Assembly (NCBI GenBank): GCA_944548615.1
Contig: OX155976.1
Span: 8,727,476 to 8,791,475, forward strand
Length of the DNA: 64,000 bases
From: Micropterix aruncella
Taxonomy: Eukaryota > Arthropoda > Insecta > Lepidoptera > Micropterigidae
Direction: 5' to 3'
The notes under the pieces were generated by a model, which was not told the DNA's origin, searched no databases, and saw only the letters and a list, made by a program, of their open reading frames with translations. The translations under genes were made by a program, and so were the position numbers. This document shows, in pieces, positions 33,205-44,612 of the stretch; positions within the stretch are counted from its first letter, which is position 1; each line of letters opens with the position of its first letter.

Positions 33205-36200
33205 ACATAGGCACTACTAGCAATCAGGTTCACGAGAGGCAGATTTGGTCACGAAACGTCAATAGCAAGACGTATAAGAGTGACGGATCAATAGATCTTC
33301 CTACGGAGCTCCAGAAATCGATAATTCAAATAAATTGCTCTCAAACTGTTAGTAGCGCCGAAAAATTATTATATTTAGAAGTATGTTTTGGAAAAGTTTC
33401 ATTAAAAGGTTTGTTAGATTCTGGTTCCACTTTAAATATAATAGGATCGGAAGCCCATATTCAAATAATTAATCAAGGATTCAAAATAGAGCCTTGTAAA
33501 CCCTTTTTTGTGACGTCTGCAAATGGAGTTAAATCTTTTTGTAGCGGTGCACTAAGACTACCAGTAACAATTAAAGGTGTTACGATAGTGTGTATATTTT
33601 ACATTATTCCAGCCATAAATATACCATTGATTTTAGGTATAGATGTCTGGGAAAAATTTGGCCTAATTCCTAATGATATGCAATTTTTAAGAACTTGTAA
33701 TACTTCGGAGATCAATACTTGTCGTTTAATCGAACCTATAATTACCGATTATGAGTATTTAAGTGTAGAACAACGGCTTATTGCCGATAATATCATTCAG
33801 CAATATCAGGATATTTCTAGTGAGAAGATTGGGTTAGGAAAGACATCTCTGATTGAACATGTGATAGATACCGGAGACGCGTTGCCAATTAAACAACGAT
33901 ATTACCGGCTTTCACCATCGAAATTGGAAGCATTAAATAACGAAGTGGATAGGATGCTGAGTTTAGGCGTCATTGAGCCAGCAATAAGCCCCTGGAATAA
34001 TCCCGTGCTAATGGTTCCGAAATCTGATGGATCTTATCGTTTCTGTCTTGACTCGCGAAAATTAAACGCGGTAACAAAAAAATATGCGTACGGTCTGCCA
34101 TATATCACAGATATATTGGACAGCCTGGGAGATTCCAGGTACCTCAGCTCAATCGACCTTAGTTCTGCATTTTGGCAAATCCCAATTTCACCAGAATCAA
34201 GGCCAAAGACAGCGTTCACAGTACCATTCCGGAACTCGTTTCAATTTTCTAAAACCGCGTTCGGGGTTTCCAACGGCAGCGGGATTCTTCAATCCCTAAT
34301 GGACTCGCTGTTTGGTTCCGGATTTGAGAGACGCGTGTTCGTATATTTAGACGACATCATCATTACAGGAACCTCATTTGACGAACATGCATCGCTGTTA
34401 ACTCGAGTGCTAGAACGGTTAAAGTACGCTAATCTATCAATAAATTTTGAAAAATGTAAATTCTTTAGGTCAGAACTCAATTATCTCGGCCATGTCGTTG
34501 ATCGTTTTGGATTGAGAGTCAATCCAGACAAAGTTGCCGCAATTACTGCGTTTCCGACTCCAAAATCTAAAAAGGAGTTGCGTAGATTTCTCGGAATGGC
34601 CAGCTGGTATAGGCGATTCATTGAGGGATTCGCCACAACAGCTGCCCCGTTAAATCAATTGACGTCCACAAAACCAGGTTCACCGAAATTTTCCTGGAAT
34701 CCCGTAGCTGAAGCCGCTTTTAATAAATTAAAAGCAGCAATATCATCAGCACCGGTCCTGGCGTGTCCTAACTACGACCTGCCATTCAGAGTATACGCGG
34801 ACGCCTCGGCTTACGGGACAGGCGCTGTTTTGACGCAGGGCAACGGCGAAGAGGAAAGGCCGGTGGCATTTTCAAGTCGGACCCTAACAGCGGCTGAGAG
34901 ACATTACTCAGCGGTGGAACGAGAGGCCCTCGCAGTTTTACACGCCGTTGAACAGTGGAGGTGCTATTTAGAAGGCACAGCGTTATTTGAAATTCATACA
35001 GACAGCGCAGCCTTAAAATGGTTTCTTTCGATCGATTCGCCTACAGGTCGGTTGGCTCGATGGGGGGTTCGTCTCTCTCCGTACAATTTCCGTATAGTCC
35101 ATCGGAAAGGGAGTGAGCAGAAGGTCCCAGACGCGTTATCTCGAGCTCCACTCGTAGCAAGTGTCAGCGTTTCTGAAACAGAGGATACCTGGTTCAAGAA
35201 GCAATACCTAGGTGTGGCAAATAATCCGATCGCTCATCCTAATTGGACGATTAAAAATGGCAAACTTTACCGATATAGTAAAGCAGACGGGGAAGTTGAT
35301 CCAGAATTTCAGTGGAAGGAGGTCATCATGTTAGAAGATCAAACCCGGTTGTTTAAAGAGTACCATGATAATCCAACTGCCGGTCATCTCGGGGTCTACA
35401 AAACATATAACCGATTGAGGCAACATTACTATTGGCCAGGGTTGTATCAAACGGTCGTCAAATATGTAGCAAATTGCAATACCTGCATGGCCACTAAACA
35501 TGTAACAACAAGTCCATTGGGCACTATGAACTCACCCAAAAAGTGTAGTCGCCCGTTCGAATATATTGCCTTGGATATTCATGGCCCCATGGTGTCATCA
35601 AGCAAAGGAAACCGTTATATTTTGCTAATAACATGTTGTTTTAGCAAGTATACCATTATAATTCCATTGAAAGAGGCATCGTCGAGCAAAATGATTCCTT
35701 TAATTAAAGAGAAGGTGTTTTTAATTCACGGTGTCCCCAGGGTAATCCTAACCGATAACGGTAAACCATTCATTTCTAAAGAAATGAAGAAATTTTTTGA
35801 GGAGCATAAAATTCCCCAAATATTTAACACCCCATTTTATACCCCTCAGGTCAACCCCGTAGAAAGATATAATCGTACTCTAAGTACCATGCTATGCGCT
35901 TACGTGGGTAGATATCATAAATCCTGGGACATACATTTACCTGAGTTCCAGTATGCGTTGAATTCTGCCAAATCCGAATCTAGTCGTTTCAGTCCGAACT
36001 TTTTAGTTTTCGGTCGGGAACTGGTAACATCCGGCGAGGTTTATTCCGCAATGACGGCAGCGGAAACGCAAGCTGTCCTCATGTCACCGGAAGAAGACGA
36101 TCGAATTGACAGATTGGGTCAGCTGGAAAACATTTTTCAAATGGTTAAGGCCAATTTGCAGAAGCAACATGAGAGGAATAAGCACTCTTACAATAAGGGT

Positions 36201-36479
36201 CGCCGTACTCCGGTTCTGCAAAAGGGCGATGTTATTTGGAAAAAGACGCGTTTCCTTTCTAATAAAGGGAATAATTTCTCGGCTAAACTCGCCCCAAACT
36301 TCGAAGAGTTCCGCGTAAAGGAAAAGTTATCCGACAACGTCTATATATTGGAGACGTTGGCGGGGAAAGAAGTGGCAGGTACACATCATGCCAAAGATTT
36401 TAAAATCCCTGGAAATCTAACTCTGGATCCCCAAAAGTCTCCAGGTATTCAGATTCAGGATCCCGATCCATCGCAGTAA
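33201..36479 (+). CDS. Pol polyprotein: protease, RT, RNase H, integrase
   Basis: About 1092 codons, intact, entered by frameshifting rather than an ATG. Domains in order: aspartic protease with LLDSGST (33411-33431); reverse transcriptase with LDSRKLNAVT and the catalytic YLDDII box (about 34338-34355); RNase H with YADAS, EREALAV, HTDSAA and PDALSR (34790-35145); integrase with an HHCC zinc finger (GHLG ... CNTCMATK, about 35380-35495) and the catalytic triad in LDIHG, LTDNG and NPVERYNR, where D and E are separated by exactly 35 residues. No chromodomain was recognised at the C-terminus. The RT 'FG' region reads AFGVSNGSG instead of the usual PFGLxNAPA. The enzyme copies the element RNA and inserts the cDNA. 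Confidence 0.95.
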   Translation, partial: LDIGTTSNQVHERQIWSRNVNSKTYKSDGSIDLPTELQKSIIQINCSQTVSSAEKLLYLEVCFGKVSLKGLLDSGSTLNIIGSEAHIQIINQGFKIEPCKPFFVTSANGVKSFCSGALRLPVTIKGVTIVCIFYIIPAINIPLILGIDVWEKFGLIPNDMQFLRTCNTSEINTCRLIEPIITDYEYLSVEQRLIADNIIQQYQDISSEKIGLGKTSLIEHVIDTGDALPIKQRYYRLSPSKLEALNNEVDRMLSLGVIEPAISPWNNPVLMVPKSDGSYRFCLDSRKLNAVTKKYAYGLPYITDILDSLGDSRYLSSIDLSSAFWQIPISPESRPKTAFTVPFRNSFQFSKTAFGVSNGSGILQSLMDSLFGSGFERRVFVYLDDIIITGTSFDEHASLLTRVLERLKYANLSINFEKCKFFRSELNYLGHVVDRFGLRVNPDKVAAITAFPTPKSKKELRRFLGMASWYRRFIEGFATTAAPLNQLTSTKPGSPKFSWNPVAEAAFNKLKAAISSAPVLACPNYDLPFRVYADASAYGTGAVLTQGNGEEERPVAFSSRTLTAAERHYSAVEREALAVLHAVEQWRCYLEGTALFEIHTDSAALKWFLSIDSPTGRLARWGVRLSPYNFRIVHRKGSEQKVPDALSRAPLVASVSVSETEDTWFKKQYLGVANNPIAHPNWTIKNGKLYRYSKADGEVDPEFQWKEVIMLEDQTRLFKEYHDNPTAGHLGVYKTYNRLRQHYYWPGLYQTVVKYVANCNTCMATKHVTTSPLGTMNSPKKCSRPFEYIALDIHGPMVSSSKGNRYILLITCCFSKYTIIIPLKEASSSKMIPLIKEKVFLIHGVPRVILTDNGKPFISKEMKKFFEEHKIPQIFNTPFYTPQVNPVERYNRTLSTMLCAYVGRYHKSWDIHLPEFQYALNSAKSESSRFSPNFLVFGRELVTSGEVYSAMTAAETQAVLMSPEEDDRIDRLGQLENIFQMVKANLQKQHERNKHSYNKGRRTPVLQKGDVIWKKTRFLSNKGNNFSAKLAPNFEEFRVKEKLSDNVYILETLAGKEVAGTHHAKDFKIPGNLTLDPQKSPGIQIQDPDPSQ

Positions 36480-37349
36480 TCATTTAAAATCAAATAAAAA
36501 AATAAAAAAATAATAACCTTAAAATAGACTGTCAACTGTCATCTAATATGTTCATAATTCATTAAAATATTAAATAAAATTGGGTTTACCTTGTCATTCG
36601 GTGGTTGTTCAGCGACTTGTATAGTGAGCGTTTTGTTTTGATTATTTTATACGTCATAGTGTTGTTTTCCGAATGTAATCCATGAAGCAATTTCTGTTGT
36701 GATGTTATTCATCATATCCACAAGCATTATATGGTGGTTGTTATTAGGTTGGTGTAGTTAGACTGGAACATTATCGAATATAAGTCCAGTGCACACAACA
36801 GGTTGCCGCAGTTTCAGTGGAACCAATGCGACAATGCGTTCGTTCTGAAAAGTAAAGTTTTATTTAAGTAGCAGTGCAGCAAAGCGTTCTAGGCAGGAAA
36901 GTGAGGCTTCGAGGAGGTGTCAACGAAATTGGTGTGACACAGTAGCACACATTATTTAGGGTTTCAGTGTCGAATGAAAGGATCGGTATGCCTATTAGAT
37001 TGGCTACCGTATTATAGATGGTGATGAGTGCAGAGATTTATGATTGAAAGAATGTAAGAGCTTGTATGAAAGATTAATTACCGAGCTGTTCAACGTTCTT
37101 CTTGGGCTAATCCTTAAAAGTAGGTTCCTTGAATCGAATAAGGGCTTATCCTTGAATAGAATAAGGAAGGATTGGATCCCGGGTCGGACGCGTGAGGGGC
37201 ACATCGTTGACCCAGAGTCATGTGAGTTCACAGGTTAGAATCAGCGCGTGCTTAAAGCTGTCAAACTTGGGAAGCGTGTAGGAATGTTGGATGTTATCTA
37301 CTTACGTGAATAAGGCGAAAATTCCGCTGCTTCCGTGAATTTTCGGTTC
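36480..37349 (+). other. Retrotransposon 3' noncoding region
   Basis: No env-like or other substantial frame lies between pol and the polypurine tract. Confidence 0.8.
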
Positions 37350-37362
37350 GAGGCGGGGGGAT
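37350..37362 (+). promoter_or_regulatory. Polypurine tract
   Basis: GAGGCGGGGGGAT abuts the 3' LTR start, the site for plus-strand priming. Confidence 0.85.
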
Positions 37363-38687
37363 TGTGACACGATTGCTGTTTTCCCCGATAAATTCGCATT
37401 GCACTTTAAGTAAACAACAATACACACGCATAAGATGCATGCAGCGCCATCTTGATGCAATTCACAAGCTTTGCAAGCTAGGACGGTCATATACGACGTA
37501 CGACTATCGTAGTATCTACAAGCGTACATTTGACACCGAATCCATTGTCGGCTAGTCGATTGCCACAAGTAAATCTTGTATTCAGTTATGAAAATGGATT
37601 TTAGGAAAAAGAATAATTTTAATTAAGTCGGTAAAAATAAAGAAAGATCAAATTATAAACCAGGATGCTAGGAAAATTAATACAATAATTTATTTGGGTA
37701 TTATACAATTTTTAATACACAAAATCATGATTAACATTGGTAATTAAATTCCGTACGTAAAAACGCGGACACTTAGCCACATTAAATCAGAGCCGCCCAA
37801 CTAGAAATTAAATCTAGTATTTTATAAAAATACTGTAACAATTATTCAAATTAATAAAATAAATGTAAATTAAGCACCGGAAGCCTAAACGAGTCGAGTA
37901 AGAATCCATCATTAGACGGCCATGTTTCCGCCCTTTCTTTTTCGAATTCGCAATTCAGCTGGTGCGGTCGATATTAATTGAGAATCCCGTGGTGCACGTA
38001 ATCAGATAAATTAACCCGGTGAGTTTTGAAGCGGTTGTTCAATATTTAGATACAAGATGAATCCTTATCCGTTCGGTTGGGAAGGGATGGATTGAAGAGT
38101 GAGCCGACTCCCTAGGATTGGGCAAACTGACTCCTCATTTTCCTTCTCTCCCACTTATTGCTCCTGTGTAATTACAGGGATTCTCCTATCGGATTAATCT
38201 TCTCCGTTGGACCATTCTCGCGCCGATCTACCTACCGAATCGCAAGACGGTCGACCGCGGCCAGCGTGAACATCATCGCACGTACGAGAGTGCCGCCCGT
38301 CGCATGTACATCAGCCGCCGTTTCCCGTGGGAAAGCACGGCGTAGATCGGGAAGAGGAAGAACGGGGATCGGCCAGCCGAAAAGAAACGCGACTCCGTCG
38401 AAGATCGTCACATCCTACATTCCCGTGTCCCCACGTGCTACAATCCAATAATTGTTTTAAAAATCCAATACTTTGTAAGCCGACCCTGGATAAGGATCGC
38501 ACGTCTTTTGCTCTACTTTCAATGATTCTAGTTTCCACTTTCTTTATATTCTCGTAATGGGGACTAAGATCCCAATAAATCGAATTCTAATAAAAACAAG
38601 TGACTTTTACTAAGGTGATTCTAGTTTCTACAGGTTACTATAGATTCTATAGGTCACCAAAGGTATCCCCCAACTATCTATGTCACA
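37363..38687 (+). repeat. 3' LTR of Ty3/Gypsy element
   Basis: 1325 bp, same length and apparently same sequence as the 5' LTR. AATAAA at 38574-38579. Followed by the ATCG target duplicate. Confidence 0.97.
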
Positions 38688-38691
38688 ATCG

Positions 38692-39145
38692 TTAGGTCAT
38701 GTTTATTGGTCATATTATCAACAATTATGAATTCATATCAAAATAAGTAAATTTATCATCTCAAGTGTTTAAAACAAAAGATTTTTCCCTTCTACTGCAT
38801 ATAATTTCCCTTTTACTGCAAAAATGGTTAAAGAGATAAGACACTCACAATTAATACACTCACAAGAAGACACTCACAAATAACGGTAATAGTCAAATTG
38901 GCATGCAAATACATACATATGTAGATATGCAGTAAAAATATAACCCTTCTTTTGGCAGTCAGGAAATAAATCATAGCACTCAGTACTAACCGAACCACAC
39001 TCATAATTTCATCAGAAGTAAAAATGTTTTACCGCCCAACGAAGTGGGCACGGGTCAGCTAGTTCGTAGTATTTCCGTAATATTAAAATGTCTATTTTCC
39101 ATAAGAATAGAGTATTTTCTTCCATAAGATAGGACGCGTGTTGCC
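38692..39145. other. No gene recognised
   Basis: AT-rich flank of the retrotransposon. 38830-38885 has three copies of an ACACTCACAA motif. Confidence 0.4.
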
Positions 39146-39148
39146 GCG

Positions 39149-39330
39149 TGTTTAGGTATCCTATGACACCTATCCTGGAATGACATACTGCTGCTAACGA
39201 TACCACACACTTTTAAATCGGTTCGAGCGTTTAGAAGTTATGGTGAAATAAAGAAACGAAAAACACACATACATTAACCCTGAAAGCATTACACTCTTTT
39301 TTGCTGGTCAGTCATGTAATAAATGAACTA
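39149..39330 (+). repeat. Family C repeat, long copy
   Basis: TTTAGGTATCCTATGACACC...CGGTTCGAGCGTTTAGAAG then GGTGAAATAAAGAAACG and CAGTCATGTAA. Same order as 40430-40590. Its second half also occurs inside the 3040-3783 LINE. Confidence 0.7.
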
Positions 39331-39449
39331 TTCTTCAGAAAAGAACTGGATTTCATAATCAACACATACTGGTTTCTTCCGATTTTAATTTTATAATTTT
39401 CCAAAATGTCAAAATGGAATAAATTCGTAAGAACCAAATACGGTCACTA

Positions 39450-40169
39450 GTAGTAGTAGTAGTAAACGGAGCGGGGGGCTTGTTTCCAGCCCTTGATGTA
39501 ACCTGAATCTATAAGATCGTTGTAACTACCCACTTTGTGGTTGGGTCAGTGGTCTGCTAAAAGCCCGGTACTACTTACCAGTCCATGCAGATCACTGACC
39601 TTCAAGTTGGGCAGATCACTGGGTTCGAGAAAGGCTCGTTCCAGCAAACTGTGTCTTTTTGCGGCGAGGTCTGGGCAGCGACCAACGATGTGTATGCTGT
39701 CTTCAGGTTCTTCGCCACATATTCTGCAGTTCTTGCTCTCGGTCAAGCCTAGGTTGAGTAGATGTTCTCTAGGGGTCGTGAGTCCGGTGAGGAGACCGAT
39801 AGTGGTTCCAAGGTTCTTCTTGCTCATGTCAAGTAGGGCCTTGGTTTTCTTTTGTGGTTGCTCCATCGTGGCTTTTGCCTGGCGACATCTCTGGCTCTGT
39901 TTCCAGGATGCCCGATGTTCCTACTCCAAGCAGTCTTACCTATAGCGAAGGGGACCCTAACAACTGGCTCCACCGGGCGTTCCAGTGTGCCCAGTTTTGC
40001 CAGTCTGTCGGCCTCTTCGTTGCCGGGTATGCCTTGATGACCCGGTATCCATATTAGGGTGATTTTGTTGGCTTTTCCCAATTTGTTGAGGTCTTGCATG
40101 CAGTCCCAGACCACAGAAGATTCTGCAGTGGCTTTAGCCAGAGCGTCCAGGGATGCTCTGCTGTCAAAA
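39450..40169 (-). mobile_element. 5'-truncated LINE with 15-bp target duplication
   Basis: It is flanked by perfect CAAATACGGTCACTA repeats (39435-39449, 40170-40184). On the minus strand it carries an RNase H end (WIPGHQGIPGNEEADRLAK, about 40060-39996) and then, in a shifted frame, the CRICGEEPEDSIHIVGRCP tail (39866-39546), and ends in a (TAC)n tail at 39450-39464. It is a member of the same family as 950-1330. RNase H plus a C-terminal zinc cluster fits the I/R1/Jockey group. The copy is dead: frameshift at about 39824-39866, RT missing. Confidence 0.9.
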
Positions 40170-40429
40170 CAAATACGGTCACTAAAACATTGATAATATT
40201 TTGTGGAGTGTAATAATGAAACATTTTGTGTAATGTATTTTGCTAAATTAATAATCCAAAACTTCTATTCTTTACTGGCCCTACAGGTTTTATTTCTGGC
40301 GGCCGCGAAGAAGAAGAACGAAAAAACAACTGTCAAATGATGACTGCCATAACACAACCTACACGTACCACAGCAAATTATATCGAAGATGCTGCTTTCT
40401 CCTTATATGAGAGCAAGGAGTCAAACCTT

Positions 40430-40625
40430 ATGACACTCGGGATTATATAGCGATTCAAGCAATACCACACACTTCTAAGTCGGTTGAAGCATTTTGAAGT
40501 CATGGTGGAATAAAGAGAGGGTAAACATACATACATGAACCCTAAGCATATACACTCCTTTTTGTAGGCAATCGTGTAAAAATTCAGCTCAATCTGGTTA
40601 GGCGTTTGGGCGCTATCGTGAAGGA
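40430..40625 (+). repeat. Family C repeat copy
   Basis: TATGACACTCGGGATTATAT ... GGTGGAATAAAGAGAGGG ... GGCAATCGTGTAA, then the TTCAGCTCAATCTGG box shared with 21895. Confidence 0.65.
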
Positions 40626-40664
40626 CTACACCCAGACACCAATCTGGAAATGGTCTTAATCGTC

Positions 40665-40705
40665 TCGGGGGGGAAGGGGGGGGGGGGGGGGGTCAAAATA
40701 GATAT
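40665..40705. repeat. Poly-G tract
   Basis: G-run of roughly 25 with one interruption (GGGGGGGAAGGGGGGG). Confidence 0.9.
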
Positions 40706-41139
40706 TTTCGTCTTCATCTCAAAAAAAAATTTTGGTGCGCAACACAGCGCAACTGTTGGTTGCCCGGGAAAGTAGAAATCGGTTGTGTCACCTGAGCGTG
40801 ATGAGGGAAGGAGGTGGAATGATTGAAAGTGATAGTCGGAGACGAGCGCGGATAGTGAGAATGCAACGTTGCGCAAATATACCGACCGGTGAAAATTCAA
40901 TGTGATTTCGGCCCAACAAGGCATCTGTGTACCAGATCTCAAGTCTATGCGTCAAATATTTCGAGATTGAAATATGACTAGCGCGACCTCCGGCGGACCC
41001 ATTTCAGTCGCAGCCTTTTCAACTCTTGCCATATGACCAAATGGCCAGGATTTTAGGTCGCCTGATCGTTCTTACATGGTAAGAATCCGGGTTCGACTCA
41101 AGACTGGGTCACCATTTCCGTTGGGATAAAATTCACGAA

Positions 41140-41225
41140 TTTGCATTTCAATTCTGTCGATCGAATGCATTATTGCATTCGATCGACAGAACTGAAATGC
41201 AATTCTGTCGATCGAATGCAATAAT
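41140..41225. repeat. Compact inverted repeat of CTGTCGATCGAATGCA
   Basis: CTGTCGATCGAATGCA, its inverse TGCATTCGATCGACAG, and a further forward copy lie within about 70 bp. A (CA)n tract follows at 41228. Confidence 0.8.
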
Positions 41226-41411
41226 ACAACACACACACACACACACAAATTTTACAAGCACTCACATATACATATTTCATAGTGGTTGTAAGATATTGTC
41301 TTATGACTGTAAGATATTGTCTTATGACTATGTTTTATGACTTTATTAGAACATTTCACAATAAAGAATATAAACAAACAAACCAACCAAATGATGCCAT
41401 CATGACAAAAT

Positions 41412-42080
41412 TCAGCTAACGGGCCCATGATGAGTTGGCCACGATGACCCATGTGTTCAGGGTCGGTCACACTCACGGGTCAACACCCATCCGACGGCCT
41501 CCACGCAAGGGGTGCAAACCTGGGTAGGACTCTGGCCAGCGAACCAGTTTCCCCTGGGAATCAAACCTCTGGCGCTCCTGGACGGTCTGCGGACCGTGCG
41601 GCGCAAGCCAATCGATTGTGCACTCCGACTAACAGTCGGGGGAGTCTGGAAACTGTATTGTTTCCTATAGAGCGGGGGTGGTTGCGTACCTTACGGCGAC
41701 TGCTCTTGAAATGACCATTGGCCATCCGATCCCGGTTCAGAGCCAGGCAAAGGACGCCTTGGTCCGCGATAGATTCGGTATACACCGTTTCACCGCTTCG
41801 TGAGGGAGAGGACCGCGCAAGCGACCTCGAACTCGGAACCAATCGAGAGACCGGAGAAATCTGGTCACAATTGGAAATAAGGGCGCGAGTGTCTCGAGCC
41901 GCCGGGTAGTATTCCTGGCTATCTCGCGGTAAGGCGTTGGTCTCTTACGGGTTGTGGCGTAGCTAGACGTCGGATTGTTTTGTCCAAAGTCTTCTACGCT
42001 CACTGCAGGTCGATAGAACGACTAATCGTTAAAACGTCCTGTGGTGGCGGGCTCGACCGTTGTAGTCGACACCTCAAGAG
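41412..42080 (+). repeat. Family A, near full-length copy
   Basis: It runs in one orientation without rearrangement from GCTAACGGGCCCATGATGAG to TTGTAGTCGACACCTC, including GAGCGGGGGTGGTTGCG, GTCCGCGATAGATTCGGTA, ACCGCGCAAGCGACCTCG and GGTAAGGCGTTGGTCTC. No ORF is conserved between copies. No target duplication could be found by eye. Confidence 0.9.
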
Positions 42081-42082
42081 GC

Positions 42083-43040
42083 CTAAAATGGATATTTCGG
42101 TCTTATTTTTTTTTTTTTTGAGCGTTCACAATACTTTCCCTCTTCGTTGATTGGTGAGCCGGGAAAGTAATAACAGAGGATTGGTGAATTTTGTCGGTAA
42201 TAATTTTCGCAGTCACCGAACGTCGATAGGATTATTTAGTGACTAATTCTAGTAGCGGACTTGTATTTTGTATGGGGTTTTGCGGTGACTTACATAAGCC
42301 GGAAAATGCTTTTAAAAATACAATTGTGCTGTGCTTTTTTGTTAATGCAAACGCTTGTCTTGTCTCACTTAAGTTCTATGCTCCCAAAACGTCATTTAGT
42401 TTCAAACTACGCCAGATTTTGATATTATAAAAAAGAATATATTTCGAACTCGGTTACATCCACGACAAACGGTTTTCAAACGGTGACGGTTTTCAAATCA
42501 GAGCAAGAAATCATCGATAAACTCTCATCGCGACTATTAGCTTCCCCGTGTTGTGATGACGTCACTGCCTGAAAATTAGTAACAAAAGCAGTCAGATCCT
42601 AGACTTCATTAAACAAAAACCCGCCAGATTCAAATTTAAATATCAAAACCAGCTATATCCTATTTTTCTACAGAGTAAATGCTTAATTTATGCTTTATCT
42701 AATACATTAAAAAATATACACTATTAATTTTACATATCGCATAAAAGAGAATATATATTTTGGGCCCACTTTTCCAATCATACTAATGGAACTACATCAT
42801 GTAATGGAACTACATCAACTACATCATATACTAATGGAAAGATCTCTTCATGTAGAATATTCATTACTATAACGACTGATCTCATTTTTTTTTTTTTTTA
42901 AAAATAAAAAATACATCATAAAAAATAAAAAAATACGTGTGGCACTCGGGGACTGCCGCGGTAAAGCTATTGCATAGCATTTTTAACAACTTATGCAATT
43001 ATAATTATTTATTTATTTTATTTTTTCTGATATCAGATAA
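42083..43040. other. No gene recognised
   Basis: AT-rich with T- and A-runs (42110, 42885). 42775-42890 has a block (GGGCCCACTTTTCC ... AAAGATCTCTTCATGTAGAA ... ACGACTGATCT) shared with 47290-47360. Confidence 0.45.
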
Positions 43041-43042
43041 CT

Positions 43043-43133
43043 GCGCTCTATCGGATAACGTTGAAATTATTCCGAATCATTAGCGGCTGCGAAAGCAAAT
43101 GATTCGGAATAATTTAAACGTCTTCCGATAGAG
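43043..43133. repeat. Foldback, about 38-bp arms
   Basis: GCGCTCTATCGGA and ATTATTCCGAATCATT are mirrored by AATGATTCGGAATAAT and TCCGATAGAGCGC. Confidence 0.8.
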
Positions 43134-43545
43134 CGCCGCCGACGATTTTTTTATTCGATAAAGCAAAACAAACGGATTATTCGAAAAAAATTGTAGATAA
43201 AAAGATAGATAATTAAATTATTTTTAAAATTGTGCAGGTTTCATAATAATACGCCAGATAGTATTTGCGTAGTAGTCGTTTTTGTGTTCGGTTAGACCTA
43301 ATTTCACAAATTAATTACACTATGTAATATACACAAAATTTAAAATATTCAAAGCTAAGAATATTAGGAAAGTGTTCTTGTTTAACATATATATTTTTCG
43401 AATCGTAAGCAGTACTCGTTTAGACGTAATTATCAGTTTAAAATCATTAATTTTCGTTAAGAAATTTCTTCATTCGGTCGCCGCGCTGGCCTAGGCCCGC
43501 GATAAAAGCTATGCAATAGCTTAATAAATAAGCGTAATATGGGCC

Positions 43546-43834
43546 CGATTGCGTTTCTTTGTGAACTAAAACTAAAATTAGTCCAAGCGAACGAGACAAA
43601 GCAATACGTTAGAACGGAATATGAAACGAAAGATCGTGGATAAATACTACCTGCCGAACTCATACTCGTCCGAATAAATTCGAGCATATTTCGTGCGGTG
43701 TAAGATTTGACTTTGGCGGGCAGTTTCAATGCGAAGAAGTGACAACCGGTCATCTCACACTCCGCTCTAGCGTATTGCCCTGTCTCGTTCACACGGAATA
43801 ATTTCCGATTTTAGTTCACGAAAAAACGCAATCG
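43546..43834. mobile_element. Family B MITE, intact copy
   Basis: 289 bp with inverted ends of about 75 bp (CGATTGCGTTTCTTTGTGAA / TTCACGAAAAAACGCAATCG). Half-copies at 13250 and 14440 belong to a split relative. No ORF of transposase type. Confidence 0.8.
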
Positions 43835-43851
43835 AGTCCTATATAACGGTA

Positions 43852-43965
43852 GTATGTTTCGTCCTAAGTCTTCTGCGCTCACCTTACGGGAGACAGGACG
43901 ATCAATATCGTTATAACTTTCTGATGTAAAGGGTTCGCCGGTTATAGTCGACAGATCTAGTTGTA
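43852..43965 (+). repeat. Family A 3'-end fragment
   Basis: GTTTCGTCCTAAGTCTTCTG to GTTATAGTCGACAGATCTAG. Only the last ~110 bp of family A. Confidence 0.8.
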
Positions 43966-44339
43966 AAATAGACCTATTTAGATCTGACGGAATTAGAAAT
44001 TGGACGACACATTTCTATTATGGGAAAGTCCTAGCTTTCGAGCATTTTTAAGTATTCAAAGAAATTATTAATCCTACTCAAAAATATATCCCCTTGAACT
44101 AAATTTCGTAAGCTGCAAAGTCAACACAATTTAAGTACATTGTTTAATCGTTGTGAAGTCGGCTTAAATTGCTTTTTGGTTTCGGCTGTCAGTCTGCAAA
44201 ACAAATGAAGCCAATGGCCCGGATGTGGAACGCTTGGCGGTGTCCGGAAATAGAATTGAAACAAACGCACGATTTTTAAAATAAAAATCCAGGCAGTTCA
44301 TCAAACTCCGAATAATAAGGCCCGATGATTTATAATCGC

Positions 44340-44520
44340 AAACGTAAAAAAAAACGGATATGTCACCGCAAGATTTTCCCGGCAAGTAGCCAATAGATGA
44401 TTTCATTTGAAAAATAAAATCGATGAGCCGGCCTTTCGGCCGAGCCCGGTTAGATTCCATTGCGTCGCCTCAAGCGGCGTAGTTTGTTTTCGGCTTAGAG
44501 TGGGTTTGGACTAAGGCTAA
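44340..44520 (+). repeat. Dispersed repeat shared with 1357-1520
   Basis: TGTCACCGCAAGATTTTCCC, CCGAGCCCGGTTAGATTCC and GCGTCGCCTCAAGC match the first copy in order. Confidence 0.6.
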
Positions 44521-44612
44521 AAGTAGGTTTAGGTAAGAGCCAACAGATGGCGTTAATATTTAATTAATGTACGTATATGGCGGAATTTAAATATTTTAAT
44601 TTTTATTCTATA

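Larger units (their letters stand above)
30378..38687 (+). mobile_element. Ty3/Gypsy LTR retrotransposon, 8310 bp
   Basis: Two 1325-bp LTRs flank gag-like and pol frames in the Ty3/Gypsy order protease, RT, RNase H, integrase. The insertion is bounded by a 4-bp target duplication ATCG (30374-30377, 38688-38691). The LTRs begin TGTGACA and end TGTCACA, a perfect 7-bp inverted terminus. Primer-binding and polypurine sites are in place. There is no env frame: the 0.88 kb between pol and the 3' LTR is noncoding. Identical LTRs mean the insertion is recent. The gag N-terminus is replaced by LTR sequence, so the copy may need Gag from relatives. Confidence 0.97.

Noticed and set aside
36480..37362. 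Possible env gene after pol
   Set aside because: No frame with a signal peptide, membrane segment or useful length. The region appears noncoding.
41148..41222. CRISPR-like repeats (CTGTCGATCGAATGCA)
   Set aside because: Only three copies, one inverted, no regular spacers, in a eukaryotic context.
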